Assembly: GCF_910592395.1 (NCBI RefSeq) | Contig: NC_088314.1 | Coordinates: forward strand, 5,518,001-5,582,000 | Length of the DNA stretch: 64,000 bases | From: Lineus longissimus | Taxonomy: Eukaryota > Nemertea > Pilidiophora > Heteronemertea > Lineidae | Reading direction: 5' to 3' | Part shown: piece by piece, positions 53,401 to 63,851 of the stretch | Layout of the letters: each line of letters starts with the position of its first letter | Numbering within the stretch: position 1 is the first letter of the stretch | Notes under the pieces: generated by a model | The model's database searches: none | What the model saw: only the letters and a program-made list of their open reading frames with translations | Told to the model about the DNA's origin: nothing | Made by a program: the position numbers and the translations under genes

Positions 53401-56400
53401 TTTAAGGCTTGTCAAAAAGAAAAGTTGTAAAGCTACTTGGTGAATGATGGCTACTTTATTCTATTTACTCTGAATTCTTGACCCATACCTTTTAGGTGAG
53501 GGTTGAGGACATGCGCAGTTTGATGTTTGGCGACTACATGAACCCTGATCTTGAACCCGAGGAGAGAGTGTATGAAGAAATCATGAACCTTGATGACCTG
53601 TACAGTGTCGTCGAGGCGTGTTTGGAAGAGTACAACCAGACGCACAAGAACAGAATGAACCTGGTCATCTTCAGGTAAGTTTTTGAAGATGCAGTTCTTC
53701 TGTTGGAAAGTGTTGACTGTTGCAATGCGTTACATCTATGATGGGCTTTTAATCATGCTTGAAAAATTGACTGGTAACCTACAAGAGCTAACTGGATTCT
53801 CCTCTTCCAGATACGTATTGGAGCACTTGTCTCGTATCTGTCGTGTCCTGAGGACTCCGTCTGGCAGCGCCCTCCTCGTCGGTGTGGGTGGCAGTGGTCG
53901 CCAGTCCCTGACAAGACTCGCCACAGCTATGGCTGGCCATGGAATCTTCCAACCTGAAATTTCAAAAAGTTATGGCAAGAATGAATGGAGAGAGGATTTG
54001 AAAGTAAGTCCTGGAAACTTTGAACATTTTTGAAGATTTGGCGCAAGGCAAGATTTACGTGGGAAATCCACCATTGAGGTTTTGTCTGCAGCAAGGTTTT
54101 GATAGCTTGCAGTCTAGCTATGGTCTTTGGGAGTCGCTTTTGCAGTATTTCTGATTTTGAACCACTTCTTCCTCTGCATGGATGCTACTAATGAAATATG
54201 TCACGGTTAACTAACTGTTACTGTTGCAACCTTACCTTAACTCGGTGGCATCTTGGTATGTCTTCCACCAAATAAGACTAAAACATTGAATCTTAGAATA
54301 AATGTTTAAATTCTTCTATTTTCAGACTTTAATGAAGAAGTGTGGAGCCGAGGGTAAAACAACCGTCTTCCTAATCACAGATACCCAGATCAAGGAGGAG
54401 TCGTTCCTTGAAGATATCGACAACTTACTCAACACCGGTGAAATACCCAACCTGTTCGCTGTGGATGAGAAAGCTGAAATTATGGAGGTGAGACTTACTT
54501 GTGGATACATGTAACAAGATCTTCTTTGTCACGTATGACTTCAAGTTTAGTCTGCATCAGTTGGGAACTTTTGTTCACTATAAGCATGCTTTGATGATCA
54601 CCAGTAGGCCTAAGGCCGAAGTTACATAGACCTCATTCGTTCATTTACCACGAGTCACTTTCCGGGTTTTTCTTTCATTCCTCGGTGAATGCACGCCACA
54701 AGGCCGTGCTTTTACAGGGGAACGAAAGCAAAAGGGGAAAATGAGTCCTGGGAAATGAACGAATGAGGTCTATGTAACTTCGGCCTAACAGTTCATGGTC
54801 AATGTTTGTGTGTCTTTTCATCCGATCAATTGCTTACTCTTCCATTTCAGGCTGTCCGACCAGCTGCCCAAGCAGGGGACAAGAACGCCGACTTCAGCCC
54901 ACTGGCATTGTTTGCATTCTTCATCAATAGGTGTCGTGAGAATCTTCATCTGATCATCGCCTTCAGTCCCATCGGCGATGCTTTTAGAAATCGTCTTCGA
55001 CAGTTCCCGTCTCTGATTAATTGTTGCACAATTGATTGGTTCCAGGTAAGAAATTGAGAGCGAATATTTGATCATTCTAAAGATTTTGAGCAATATCGTC
55101 TCCATATACGATTTCTCATATCTTTTTTGCCAATATGAAGATAAACTTGGATGAGCTCCGCAAAACGTTTTTGCCGACTCCTTGTGAAAGAAGTTTTGAA
55201 TATGACAGGATCATTTTTGAGTGGTTTTCTAACTAATTCTCTTTTCTTTTTAGGCTTGGCCAGAGGATGCTTTGGAGAGAGTGGCGAATAAGTTCTTGGA
55301 GAATGTCGACATGGAGGATGACATGAGACACGAGACTGTACACATCTGTCAATACTTCCACACCAGTGCCAGGATTCTGTCTGAAAAGTGAGTACAAACA
55401 AATATCGCTTCAATGTCAGAGGTTTTGTGCCTATTAATCCTAGAAACAGCTGAACAATTGTTTCACCTAAGTGTCCCAAATTAGAGCTATGTGTGTACTT
55501 TATCTAAACTAGAATGACACTGAGCTAAATGATTCGATGATTCCAAATGTGCCTAAATTTTTGCCTCCTTTCCCAGTTGCAATGGTACTCATTTGTTTCT
55601 TCCAGGTATCTTGAAAAACTCGGCCGACATAACTATGTTACTCCCACATCTTACTTGGAATTGATCAATGCCTTCAAGACCTTGCTGACAAAGAAACAGG
55701 ACGAGACAATGAAGGCCAAGAGACGTTACGTGGTTGGTTTAGAGAAACTCGCTTTCTCCGCTGAGCAGGTCGCGATTATGCAAACTGAACTTGAGGAGCT
55801 GCAACCACAGCTTGTGAAGACGTCTGCTGAAAATGAAAAGATGATGATCGTGATTGAAAAAGAATCTGTTGAAGTTGAGGAGGTCAGCAAGCGTGTCCGC
55901 GCTGATGAGGAGATTGCTAACGAGCAGGCAGCTGCGGCCAAGGCTTTGAAGGATGATTGCGAGGCTGATTTGGCTGAGGCCATTCCGGCGCTAGAGGCAG
56001 CCCTGGCTGCTTTGAATACATTAAAACCAGCAGATATTACCATTGTGAAGTCCATGAAGAATCCACCGTCTGGTGTGAAACTCGTCATGTCGGCTGTTTG
56101 CGTCATGAAGGATATTAAACCGGACAAGATCAATGATCCCGCAGGAACTGGAGGCAAGATCCTTGACTACTGGGGCCCGTCCAAGAAGCTCCTCGGTGAC
56201 ATGACCTTCCTGCAGATGTTGAAGGACTATGACAAGGACAATATTCCAGTAAGTTGAAAGGTGACTTTTTGCAGTGTGCAATTACCCTCACCCAGTGTGG
56301 AAAGGACTGTCAGGCTAAGAGGAGGATGAGGGTAGAAGTCTGATGTCTTTGACGGCTGTATAAAACATCAGATGAAGGTGCAGTTTTCAACTCTTTAACA

Positions 56401-59400
56401 GTTTGAGAGAGATGGCATGAATAATTCTGATACAATCTGATGACTTCTCTTCAATTTTGATGAAAAATAAGATACCAATTGGCAAAGAATGAATTTTTTT
56501 CAGTTTAAAGTATAAACTTTACTCATCAAATTCAAAAATTTCTCTTGACAGGTTCCAGTTATGCAGAAAATCCGCAAAGAGTATATTCCCAATCCGGACT
56601 TTGACCCTCCCAAGGTCGCAAAAGCATCGTCTGCTGCTGAAGGTCTCTGCAAATGGATCTTGGCAATGGAAATATACGATCGTGTTGCAAAGGTCGTAGC
56701 GCCCAAGAAGGCCAAACTCGCTGAGGCAGAAACAGAGTTAGCAACAACCATGGCTACCCTGAATCAGAAACGCGCTGAGCTCAAAGCTGTTGAAGACAGG
56801 CTGGCAAGTCTGAAGCAGTCATTCAAGGAGGCCACAGACAAGAAAGAACAGCTTGAATTCCAGGTTGACCTCTGCGCCAAGAAGCTTGTCCGTGCGGAGA
56901 AGTTGATCGGCGGTCTGGGTGGTGAGAAGGAACGTTGGACGAAGGCTGCGATTGACCTGCAGAACATTTATGACAATCTTGCCGGAGACGTGTTGATTTC
57001 TGCCGGAGTGATTGCATACCTTGGACCATTTACATCTGCATTCCGTGAGGAGTGTACGCGAGACTGGGCAAAGATGTGCTTGGTAAGTTTTTGACAAGTG
57101 TTGCCAAACTGTTGAAATAGATTCAAGCACTCGGCCTACTCTGCCACCATAATCAAGTTCTTGTTTAAGATCTTGCAGGAACTGATATATTTGAGGAGGT
57201 GACATGAACCTCTGGCTCTCTGTCATATCAATTTTGTATTGTCAATCTTGTCTATTCTTTCTCCCAGTTGACCCATTCAATTCATTTCATGCAATTACAT
57301 TTTCCTTCCAGTCTAAGAAAATCCCCTGCTCCCAGGATTTCTCGCTGAGCAAGGTTCTTGGTGAACCTATCAAGATTCAAGCCTGGAACATCTTTGGATT
57401 GCCACGGGACAGCTTTTCAATTGACAATGGTGTCATTGTCGCCAATTCAAGAAGATGGTAGGCTTTTATTTCGTGATTTAAAACATCTCAACCTTCCGCC
57501 ACTACCTGTTAAGCAAGGTCACGCTCTCGGACAACCTCGTCTCAAACAACCTATACTTGTCATTGATCTTGTTGTTGACGTACTTTGGGGGTCTAGAAAA
57601 CAAGTCAAGAATGCTTGTATCCAATTGATCACATTACTGAGAGAGGTCTATCAATTACTTCTTCCTCCCTCAAATACACAAAAAACCTCTTCCTTCAGGC
57701 CGTTGATGATTGACCCTCAAGGCCAAGCAAACAAATGGGTCAAAAACATGGAAAAGGAGTTCCAGCTCTCCGTAATCAAGTTGACAGACTCTGACTACAT
57801 GCGGACCATGGAGAACTGTGTCTCGTTTGGTAACCCCATCATCCTGGAGAATGTTGGAGAAGAACTGGATCCATCCCTTGAACCATTACTGCTGAAGCAG
57901 ACGTTCAAACAAGGTAAGCAGACGCCTATCTTTTGTTAGATTTCTGTTTTCCGTGTGGCTTTTGATAGAATCATAGAATCTGAGTTCGACAGTTTTCCAG
58001 CTTTGTTTTGCTTGCTATATAGTTTAAAGATCTCGGTTACAAAAAGATGCTGCAGATGTTATGATCTTTCAGTGGAGAAGGAGATGCAGATGTTGTTTTT
58101 TGTCAAGATCGCTGGCAAAATGCTATTGACTGACTTCTACATGTATGAAAAAGTTGGTTGCACTGCAAAGGGGTTAAGATATAGTTGCATGTGTTCCTTC
58201 TGTTTTCCTTTATTACTAACATTCATTTTGTTGTGTTCAAACAGCGTCAATGGGTAAGTGCCTATAAGTGGCGCCTTTTTTCCCCAAGACAAGCGCTTTC
58301 ATGGGTGGTATTGGTATTTTGTCAAGAAACTTGCTGTATATATCTTGCATTCCTAGACTGTGAGGGCTTTACATTTCTTCATTAAAATATTTTTCATCTT
58401 ATTCTTTATGATGATATAGATGAAAGAATTAAATTTAAATAGCATGAAAATAAAGACAAGGGTCTGTACCAATGTCTGAATAACATTTGACTATGTATCA
58501 GAGGGTCTAATATCATAACCTTTGGGAGGGAGCAAGGAAATGTAAAGCCACCCATTAACATTTTAGCAAAGCTTGGAAATGGATTACAAGTTGACGATTC
58601 CTCCTGTAGGAGAAGTTCTCCTGTAATCTTAGTCTGTAATCCATTTCAGAGTACTTGATGAAATTCCCCAGGTTTATTGGATAATCTTCAGTCACCCTCT
58701 CGTCAAGAAGGTTATCCATGGACCTTCCTCAGTCTTGTGAATGGATTATTTTTTTGATACTTCTTGATATTGTATGGTACTCCTTGGTATTGTATGATGC
58801 ACCTTTGTCTCATATATACTCTTTGATATTGTATGATACTCCTTGGTATTGTATGATGCACTTTTGTTTCCTTAGATACTCCTTGATATTGTATGATAAT
58901 CCTTCAAATTGTATGATACTCCTATATTGTATGATACTCCTTGATATCATCGTATAATACTCCTTGATGGGTAATCTGTCTCTTGAGAGTGTGTCTCCAC
59001 ACTGTCATTTAGGTCATGCATAGAAGTAGAAATAGAAATCTCTATATATTTTTCCCCCGCCTTCTTCAGATACCTAACGGTATTTCTTCTGTGCTAATAT
59101 CTTTGAAAACAGACATTTTTTGTCTAATTTGTATTTTCATTTCTAATATAAATAGTACATTGTAAAGACTTGATAGAGTAGTACTTTTTATAATGAAAAG
59201 GTGCAGGTGCAGGGGTGCAGAGCATCTGTCTTGCGTTCTGCCAAATGCGTTTTGTCAAAATTTAGAAAAAAGAATAGGTAAGTCATTGTAGCATTTATGA
59301 CACTGGTCTTGACTACCATGGCCACTATACTGGAGTATTTATTCTTGCTTATATGTTTCTGATCTTGAGACTCTGTGTACTAACGTGGGTCAGGGATTGG

Positions 59401-62400
59401 TTGTTGCAACTACATGTACCAAACGCATTTGCTAAGAGCCCTTTATCAAACCTTTTTCCTTTCTGTCCCATAGGTGGCATCGACATGATCCGTCTGGGAG
59501 AGAACGTGATTGAATACAGTCAAGATTTCCGTTTCTACATCACGACGAAGCTGCGTAATCCTCACTATCTACCCGAGATTGCCACAAAGGTGTCGCTACT
59601 GAATTTCATGATTACGCCCGAGGGTTTGGAGGACCAGTTGCTGGGTATCGTGGTTGCAAAGGAAAAGTGAGTAATCCGTATATGCAACCTCAAAATGCGA
59701 GACACACTGGATCTGTAAATTTAAGTCCCGAATTGAAGATTTACTCAACACCATCAGTCTGGAGTCAATGTGCACAGTCTGCATTACTTAGCTAATTGCT
59801 TTCTCTCCTTTATCATTCGTTCGTAATTGAACTCTTCTCCTGCCCTGTTGTATTTTAGGCCTGAGCTCGAGGAAGAGCGTCAAGCTATGATCATCCAGAG
59901 TGCAGCGAACAGGAAACAACTGAAGGAGATTGAGGATAAGATCCTATTCACGTTGTCGGCATCTGAGGGCAACATTCTAGAGGATGAGTCGGCCATCCAG
60001 ATCCTTGATCACTCCAAGGTCCTCTCCGATGAAATCTCAAAGAAGCAAAAGGTAAAGTAGTTGCTATTATGATCAGAATCAGTCACACATCATATCGAGG
60101 AGTCCTCAATTAGGGAGAAGCTGATTTCATGGAGTAAGCTTTGAGTTCAGTTCTGGCAGTTTGGTAGCCTTAAGCTGGCTGTCAGGGAGAGAAGTGCTGG
60201 TCTTGGTCACAGTTTCCTCAAAATTAATTTAATTTTTCCAGATTGCTGATGAAACAGAGAAGAAGATTGATGTGTCCCGCATGGGATATCGACCGATCGC
60301 TAAACACTCGTCAATTCTGTTCTTCTCTATTGCCGATCTGCCAAACATCGACCCTATGTACCAATACTCATTGACCTGGTTTGTCAATTTGTATATCAAC
60401 TCCATTCAAGACAGGTATGTTTGAAGTCTTCCATGCATGTATGGGCAAAAGTATTAAATTGAATGTAGCTTTGAACATTTGTGACATCATATGTTGCCCA
60501 TTTTCAAGCTATAGAGAAGCTCTTCACATCTTTTGAACCCCTTATGAGGGTGGCCGACTTTTTCCAGTACGTGTGACTTTGCTAAGTAGCGACAATGTCA
60601 TTTATGTCACCTGAACTTACCTCTTGAAGTTCTGTATCAATGGTACTAATTTGCATTATTTTCTTCCTCATTTCATCATCACTAACTTTGCCATTTTCAG
60701 CAATAAGTCCAAAATTCTGGACAAGAGACTGCGCTACTTGAAAGATCACTTCCAATACAATCTCTATGAAAATGTTTGTCGATCTTTGTTTGCGAAGGAC
60801 AAACTGTTGTTCTCGTTCCTATTGTGTGCAAACATTTTCTTGTAAGTATGGTCTAGTTGGCTCTACCTCCAGTAGGGGACATCTAGTGTCCAAGCCACAT
60901 AGCACCCTACCCCAGGGCCTATAGTTAATGCAGACCTCAGGTGATGGTATATTTTCTTGGCTTGGCTTTTAGGCTGTGATTTATCGTGCTATGGAATGGA
61001 AGTAGTCAGTTTTCAAACCAGTCAAAGTAGGTTGATATATTTTGATCCTTGAGAAATAGGTTTCAAGAAGAGTCTTTTAACAGAAATGGAGATAAATCAC
61101 AGCCTAAGAACTGAGTCAATGCTGTTCATAGACCCTTCTTTTCCAGCATCTGCCAATCCAGAAGTAGTCCCGACCCCCTACCCCTCTCCCTCCCTATAAA
61201 CTGTCCATATCTCCACTTGTACAAAGCCTAGCCCCAAAACAGGCCCGCACACCTGGAATACCTTGACCCCGGATGTGAATAAACCTTGGCCGTCACAAGC
61301 ACTGATTCTCATAGTTAGCTGCGTAGATACTAACCCGCCATATTCCTCACCGTCTTATTCCAGCAACAAGTCCAAGATCCTCGAGCGCCGTTTACGCTAT
61401 CTCTCCGACCACTTCACGTACAACTTGTACACGAATGTCTGTCGGTCGTTGTTCGAGAAGGACAAACTCCTGTTTTCCTTTATCCTGTGTAGCAAACTGC
61501 TGTTGTAAGTATGACACGTGTTCATGTGTGTCCTGTGTTGTGAAACTGTTCATTGGAATTTTCTCATCTTTGTCAGATTGGATTCCTTGATTTTTTATAA
61601 GAAAGTTGCACTTTTCTCAAAAAGACAAGATTTTGAAGACAACTGGAAGTTTTTTTTAATCAGATACATGTGGACGGTCGGTCGATTGTGATATAGTTTA
61701 TTGCAAGTTGGTGTCAGAAAGATTATTCCACAACAAATTGATACTGAAGGTTTCTTGAAAAGTTGTGAGCTGGGTTGGCTAAGAGCCAAAGGTCAGCAGT
61801 TTTAACGTGATTTTTGAGTTGAACTTATGCATAAACTCTTGATTAGTTCTGACTATAAGGTGAGGTAGTTGTTCAAAGGGCCAAGACGGGAACAATTTCT
61901 ATCTCAATTCAATGAATAGGAGTCAAGAACAATGTGAAAGGTGGCAGAGGAACATTTGAAAAAAATGCTAACTAATTCACCATTTGAATCAAGTAGCTGC
62001 ACGTAATTGCTTCAACACATCTGTTGTGTCCTGCTATGCATAAATTCCCTTCTGTATGTTTGGTAGCTTTCTACCTTACTTGCACCAAGTCCAAGATTTT
62101 CTGCAAATGATAATTTCATATTTCCTGATAGTTCATTCTTGGAATCGTTTTAAAGTGTGATTTCTATTAGTCATCTCATGTGAGATGTAATTGGATACAA
62201 GTCCCAATCTCATGGATTTGTCTCAAAGTGTACATTGTGAGTTAATGAGCATTTTGATGTGAATACAAGTCGTCAGTCATAATCATTTGCAGATGATCTG
62301 AATCCCTTGCACCCTGTACCCTTATCTAATAAATGTAACATTCTCTTGCACAGATCCGGTATTGTAGGGTGAGTATTTCACACCGCTAACAAAAAGTAAA

Positions 62401-63851
62401 ACTCATTGTTTATTTTCATACCAGCTTCTTCATGAAGTGTTTACATTTGCAGCTGGTTTGTAAATTGAATGTTTGTTTTATTCACTTTTATTGCAGTTTT
62501 TTCCAAATATTATTTGAATAATTCTTATAATCTTATTTCATTTTGATTCTTATTTTTCATTCAAAGTTAACTTTTTCGAGATTGTTTGTTCTCATAACAC
62601 GAATTTATAATATCATATCAATACTGTAAAGTTTTGGTTGAGGGATTGACGCGTAATTGTCTTGTCATTTGTTTCATAATCATGGCTCCTGATTAGTGAT
62701 TTCAGTTGATAAGAGTAATGGTATGTGCAGAGACAAATTCATCCTTGGTCCTTTCTATATCAAGGCAAAAATCGTTGAAATTGGCAGAGAAAATCCTTTG
62801 GGATTTCAAAATGGCCCTTTTTACATCTCAAAAATAACCCCCTCCCTGTAGATCCCGGCTACGCCTATGTGTAAAGCTGGCTGGATTTCTGAGTGCCCAT
62901 CAGTGAAGAAAAATTAACTCATATTGTCATGACTTTAATATAATTGTCAACTTTTTATTCTCATTACAGAGCCAAAGGTGAACTGAATCAAGATGAGTAC
63001 CTGTTCTTCTTGACAGGGGGCATAGGTCTTGAAAACAAAATTCCCAACCCAGATTCCTCCTGGCTCTCTGACAAGAGTTGGGATGAGATCTGCAGGATGA
63101 ATGACATGTCCATCTACAAGGGATTCAGGTGAGTAAGATGGGTAATATGGCTGACTGATTGATGGGCTCCTAGTTTGGAGTTCTGGTTCTGTACACACCT
63201 TGTGTACAATCCCGCTCAAATGCTGAACTTGGCCAAGTACACCATTAACCATGTGTTTTTTCATGAAATTCACCGAAAATATGAGGGAGTATGAACAACA
63301 AACAAGTTTGAGAGCTGAGAGAGGTTTTTGTGGGGGGGGGGCATTTTGTCTGAGACTTAGTTCTGTGCTTTAGATTATACGCTATGTAAGGTGATTTGTA
63401 AATTCACATCTGCTACTCAAGGTTAGTGAAGGTGGGAAGGAAAGATAGCTTCATTGACGATATCAAATGTTCTATTTTCAGGGATCACTTCGTAGCTAAC
63501 ATCAAAGAATGGAGGAAGATGTACGACAGCAAGGATCCTCACGAGTATGAGCTACCAGGACAGTGGCAGACGAAACTCAACGATTTCCAGCGAATGATCG
63601 TGCTCCGCTGCATCCGCCCAGACAAGGTCATCCCGGCCATCACCAACTTCGTCCAGGAGAAACTTGGGAAGAAATTTGTGGAGCCGCCGCCATTTGATCT
63701 GGCAAGGAGTTACCTTGACTCCAATTGTTGTGCGCCTCTCATCTTTGTGCTGTCACCTGGAGCAGATCCGACCATGGGTCTCCTGAAGTTTGCAGAGGAC
63801 AAAGGTTTTGGTGGGAACAAGTTCAACTCCATTTCCCTTGGTCAGGGACAG
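35443..63851 (+). CDS. DNAH12: Axonemal inner-arm dynein heavy chain, DNAH12-like (3' end outside window)
   Basis: ATP-driven microtubule motor of ciliary inner dynein arms. Exons: 35443-35624, 35840-35939, 36675-36701, 37025-37214, 37466-37541, 37914-37940, 38802-38849, 39418-39576, 39736-39931, 40204-40549, 40836-40927, 41077-41255, 41567-41828, 42029-42235, 42472-42870, 43041-43226, 43558-43758, 43903-44219, 44365-44647, 44799-45208, 45489-45684, 45925-46410, 46534-46763, 47113-47299, 48326-48550, 48834-49019, 49515-49640, 49835-50023, 50177-50328, 50558-50696, 50938-51104, 51340-51532, 51739-52019, 52598-52682, 53496-53674, 53811-54003, 54326-54487, 54851-55045, 55254-55387, 55606-56248, 56552-57082, 57312-57457, 57699-57913, 59474-59666, 59859-60051, 60242-60414, one of 60701-60841/61364-61504, 62970-63128, 63482-63851. 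Phases agree, about 3452 codons, no stop. The tail ([21 protein letters not shown]) resembles DNAH12 more than DNAH3 or DNAH7. That choice is from memory; the family is certain. Confidence 0.95.
36096..36146 (+). CDS. Candidate 51-nt cassette exon in dynein tail
   Basis: Acceptor ttccacaaaag, then 17 codons ([17 protein letters not shown]), then a perfect gtaagt donor. Phase 0 on both sides, matching exon 35840-35939 (ends phase 0) and 36675-36701 (starts phase 0), so inclusion keeps frame. The peptide is basic and soluble-looking. The acceptor lacks a strong pyrimidine run right before the AG. Confidence 0.45.
45489..49019 (+). other. Dynein motor ring AAA1 and AAA2
   Basis: AAA1: GPAGTGKTE Walker A at about 45571-45597 and CFDEFNRIE Walker B at about 45960-45986, followed by [15 protein letters not shown]. 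This is the main ATP hydrolysis site and all key residues are present. AAA2: P-loop-like GEPFGSKTS at about 47125-47151, where the usual Gly before Lys is Ser, consistent with a binding-only site. AAA2 then includes the conserved [11 protein letters not shown] at 48834. Preceding linker exons carry MRTRHW (about 43080) and a Lys/Glu-rich insert ([15 protein letters not shown], about 42740-42790). Confidence 0.93.
47300..48325 (+). other. 1.0-kb dynein intron, no recognised content
   Basis: AT-rich, with consensus gtaagt at the start and ttttcag at the end. No repeats, hairpins or extra exons are supported. Confidence 0.6.
49360..49371 (+). CDS. Candidate 12-nt microexon (dynein, after AAA2)
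   Basis: Acceptor aaatcaacag, then AGGTGCCTCCAG, then a perfect gtgagt donor. Phase 0 at both sides, matching the flanking exons ending at 49019 and starting at 49515. It would insert RCLQ. No transcript data are available here. Confidence 0.3.
52123..52558 (+). mobile_element. tRNA-derived SINE with 11-bp target-site duplication and (GAA)n tail
   Basis: The body spans about 52134-52547. The head has an RNA polymerase III box A (tggcctagtggtt, about 52147) and box B (GGTTCGATCCC, about 52190) at tRNA spacing. It ends in about nine GAA triplets (52521-52548). The 11-bp direct repeat gactgatagta flanks it at 52123-52133 and 52548-52558, which marks a clean insertion into the dynein intron 52020-52597 in sense orientation. 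Confidence 0.9.
52964..52972 (+). CDS. Candidate 9-nt microexon (dynein, AAA3-AAA4 linker)
   Basis: Strong acceptor ctctttttcatttctccag, then CTTCCCAAA, then a perfect gtaagt donor. Phase 0, matching exons 52598-52682 and 53496-53674. It would insert LPK between GSGK and VRVEDMRS. This has the best splice-site context of the microexon candidates. Confidence 0.45.
53271..53346 (+). mobile_element. Possible second tRNA-related SINE head (fragment)
   Basis: An agtggtgcaacgga stretch resembles box A and gggttcgattatc resembles box B about 40 nt later, as in tRNA-like heads. No tail or target duplication was found, and the anticodon and acceptor stems do not fold convincingly, so it is not called as a tRNA gene. 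Confidence 0.4.
54611..54788. mobile_element. PIF/Harbinger (Tourist)-like MITE in dynein intron
   Basis: Near-perfect outer arms 54613-54646 and 54753-54786 (34 bp each) begin GGCCGAAGTTACATAG. The inside continues as an imperfect palindrome down to a gcacgcc/ggccgtgc centre. TAA trinucleotides flank both ends (54611-54613 and 54786-54788), matching the TWA target preference of PIF/Harbinger. It lies in the intron 54488-54850. Confidence 0.8.
55606..57082 (+). other. Dynein stalk coiled coil and microtubule-binding domain
   Basis: Exon 55606-56248 encodes CC1 (heptad-rich [18 protein letters not shown], then [13 protein letters not shown]) and the first part of the tip ([15 protein letters not shown]). 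Exon 56552-57082 completes the tip and CC2 ([20 protein letters not shown], then [12 protein letters not shown]). Exon sizes of 643 and 531 nt make these the largest exons of the gene. Confidence 0.92.
58245..58253 (+). CDS. Candidate 9-nt microexon (dynein, AAA5)
   Basis: Acceptor ttgtgttcaaacag, then CGTCAATGG, then a perfect gtaagt donor. Phase 1 on both sides, matching exons 57699-57913 and 59474-59666. It changes KQGGIDM to KQASMGGIDM. Confidence 0.35.
58576..58647. repeat. 72-nt inverted repeat (hairpin) in dynein intron
   Basis: The 13-bp perfect arms gaaatggattaca (58576-58588) and tgtaatccatttc (58635-58647) enclose a loop with its own small palindrome (aggagaagttctcct). It may be a degenerate MITE. 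No clear target duplication was seen. Confidence 0.6.
58757..58966. repeat. ~21-bp minisatellite in dynein intron
   Basis: About ten diverged copies of ttgatattgtatgatactcc, some alternating with a variant (ttggtattgtatgatgcac) that gives a higher-order pattern. It is part of the 1.56-kb intron 57914-59473. Confidence 0.85.
60701..60841 (+). CDS. Dynein alternative exon copy 1 (mutually exclusive pair)
   Basis: 141 nt, acceptor ccattttcag, donor gtaagt, phase 2 in and out. Encodes [17 protein letters not shown] through [15 protein letters not shown] at the start of AAA6. Same length, phases and splice-site quality as the copy at 61364-61504. Confidence 0.9.
60970..61106. mobile_element. 133-bp inverted-repeat element between the two alternative dynein exons
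   Basis: The 14-bp arms GGCTGTGATTTATC (60972-60985) and its reverse complement (61091-61104) are flanked by TA on both sides (60970-60971 and 61105-61106), consistent with a Tc1/mariner-type MITE. It has no coding capacity. Confidence 0.65.
61364..61504 (+). CDS. Dynein alternative exon copy 2 (mutually exclusive pair)
   Basis: 141 nt, acceptor cttattccag, donor gtaagt, phase 2 in and out. Encodes [17 protein letters not shown] through [15 protein letters not shown]. By my count 36 of 47 residues are identical to copy 1, and most changes are conservative or on charged surface positions. Confidence 0.9.
61505..62969 (+). other. 1.46-kb dynein intron downstream of the alternative exons
   Basis: AT-rich. 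Apart from the 15-nt microexon candidate at 62354-62368 I see no exon, repeat array or RNA gene. A ccctccctgtagatcccggctacgcc stretch near 62840 looks like a remnant of a dispersed repeat. Confidence 0.55.
62354..62368 (+). CDS. Candidate 15-nt microexon (dynein, just after the duplicated exon)
   Basis: Acceptor acattctcttgcacag, then ATCCGGTATTGTAGG, then a perfect gtgagt donor. Phase 2 on both sides, matching 61364-61504 and 62970-63128. It would insert SGIVG before [10 protein letters not shown]. Confidence 0.4.

Larger units (their letters stand above)
50558..55045 (+). other. Dynein motor ring AAA3 and AAA4
   Basis: AAA3 P-loop GPTGTGKS is near the start of the exon at 50558, followed by FVDDMNMPA (about 51013) and [14 protein letters not shown] (about 51399). 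AAA4 P-loop GVGGSGRQS is at about 53881-53907, followed by [12 protein letters not shown] and [20 protein letters not shown]. All motifs are in the order expected for dyneins. Confidence 0.93.
57312..63851 (+). other. Dynein AAA5 to AAA6 region (truncated by window end)
   Basis: Motifs in order: [20 protein letters not shown] and [87 protein letters not shown], then the duplicated exon (NKSKIL...DKLLFSF), [16 protein letters not shown] and [16 protein letters not shown]. The rest of AAA6 and the C-terminal domain lie past 64000. Confidence 0.93.
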
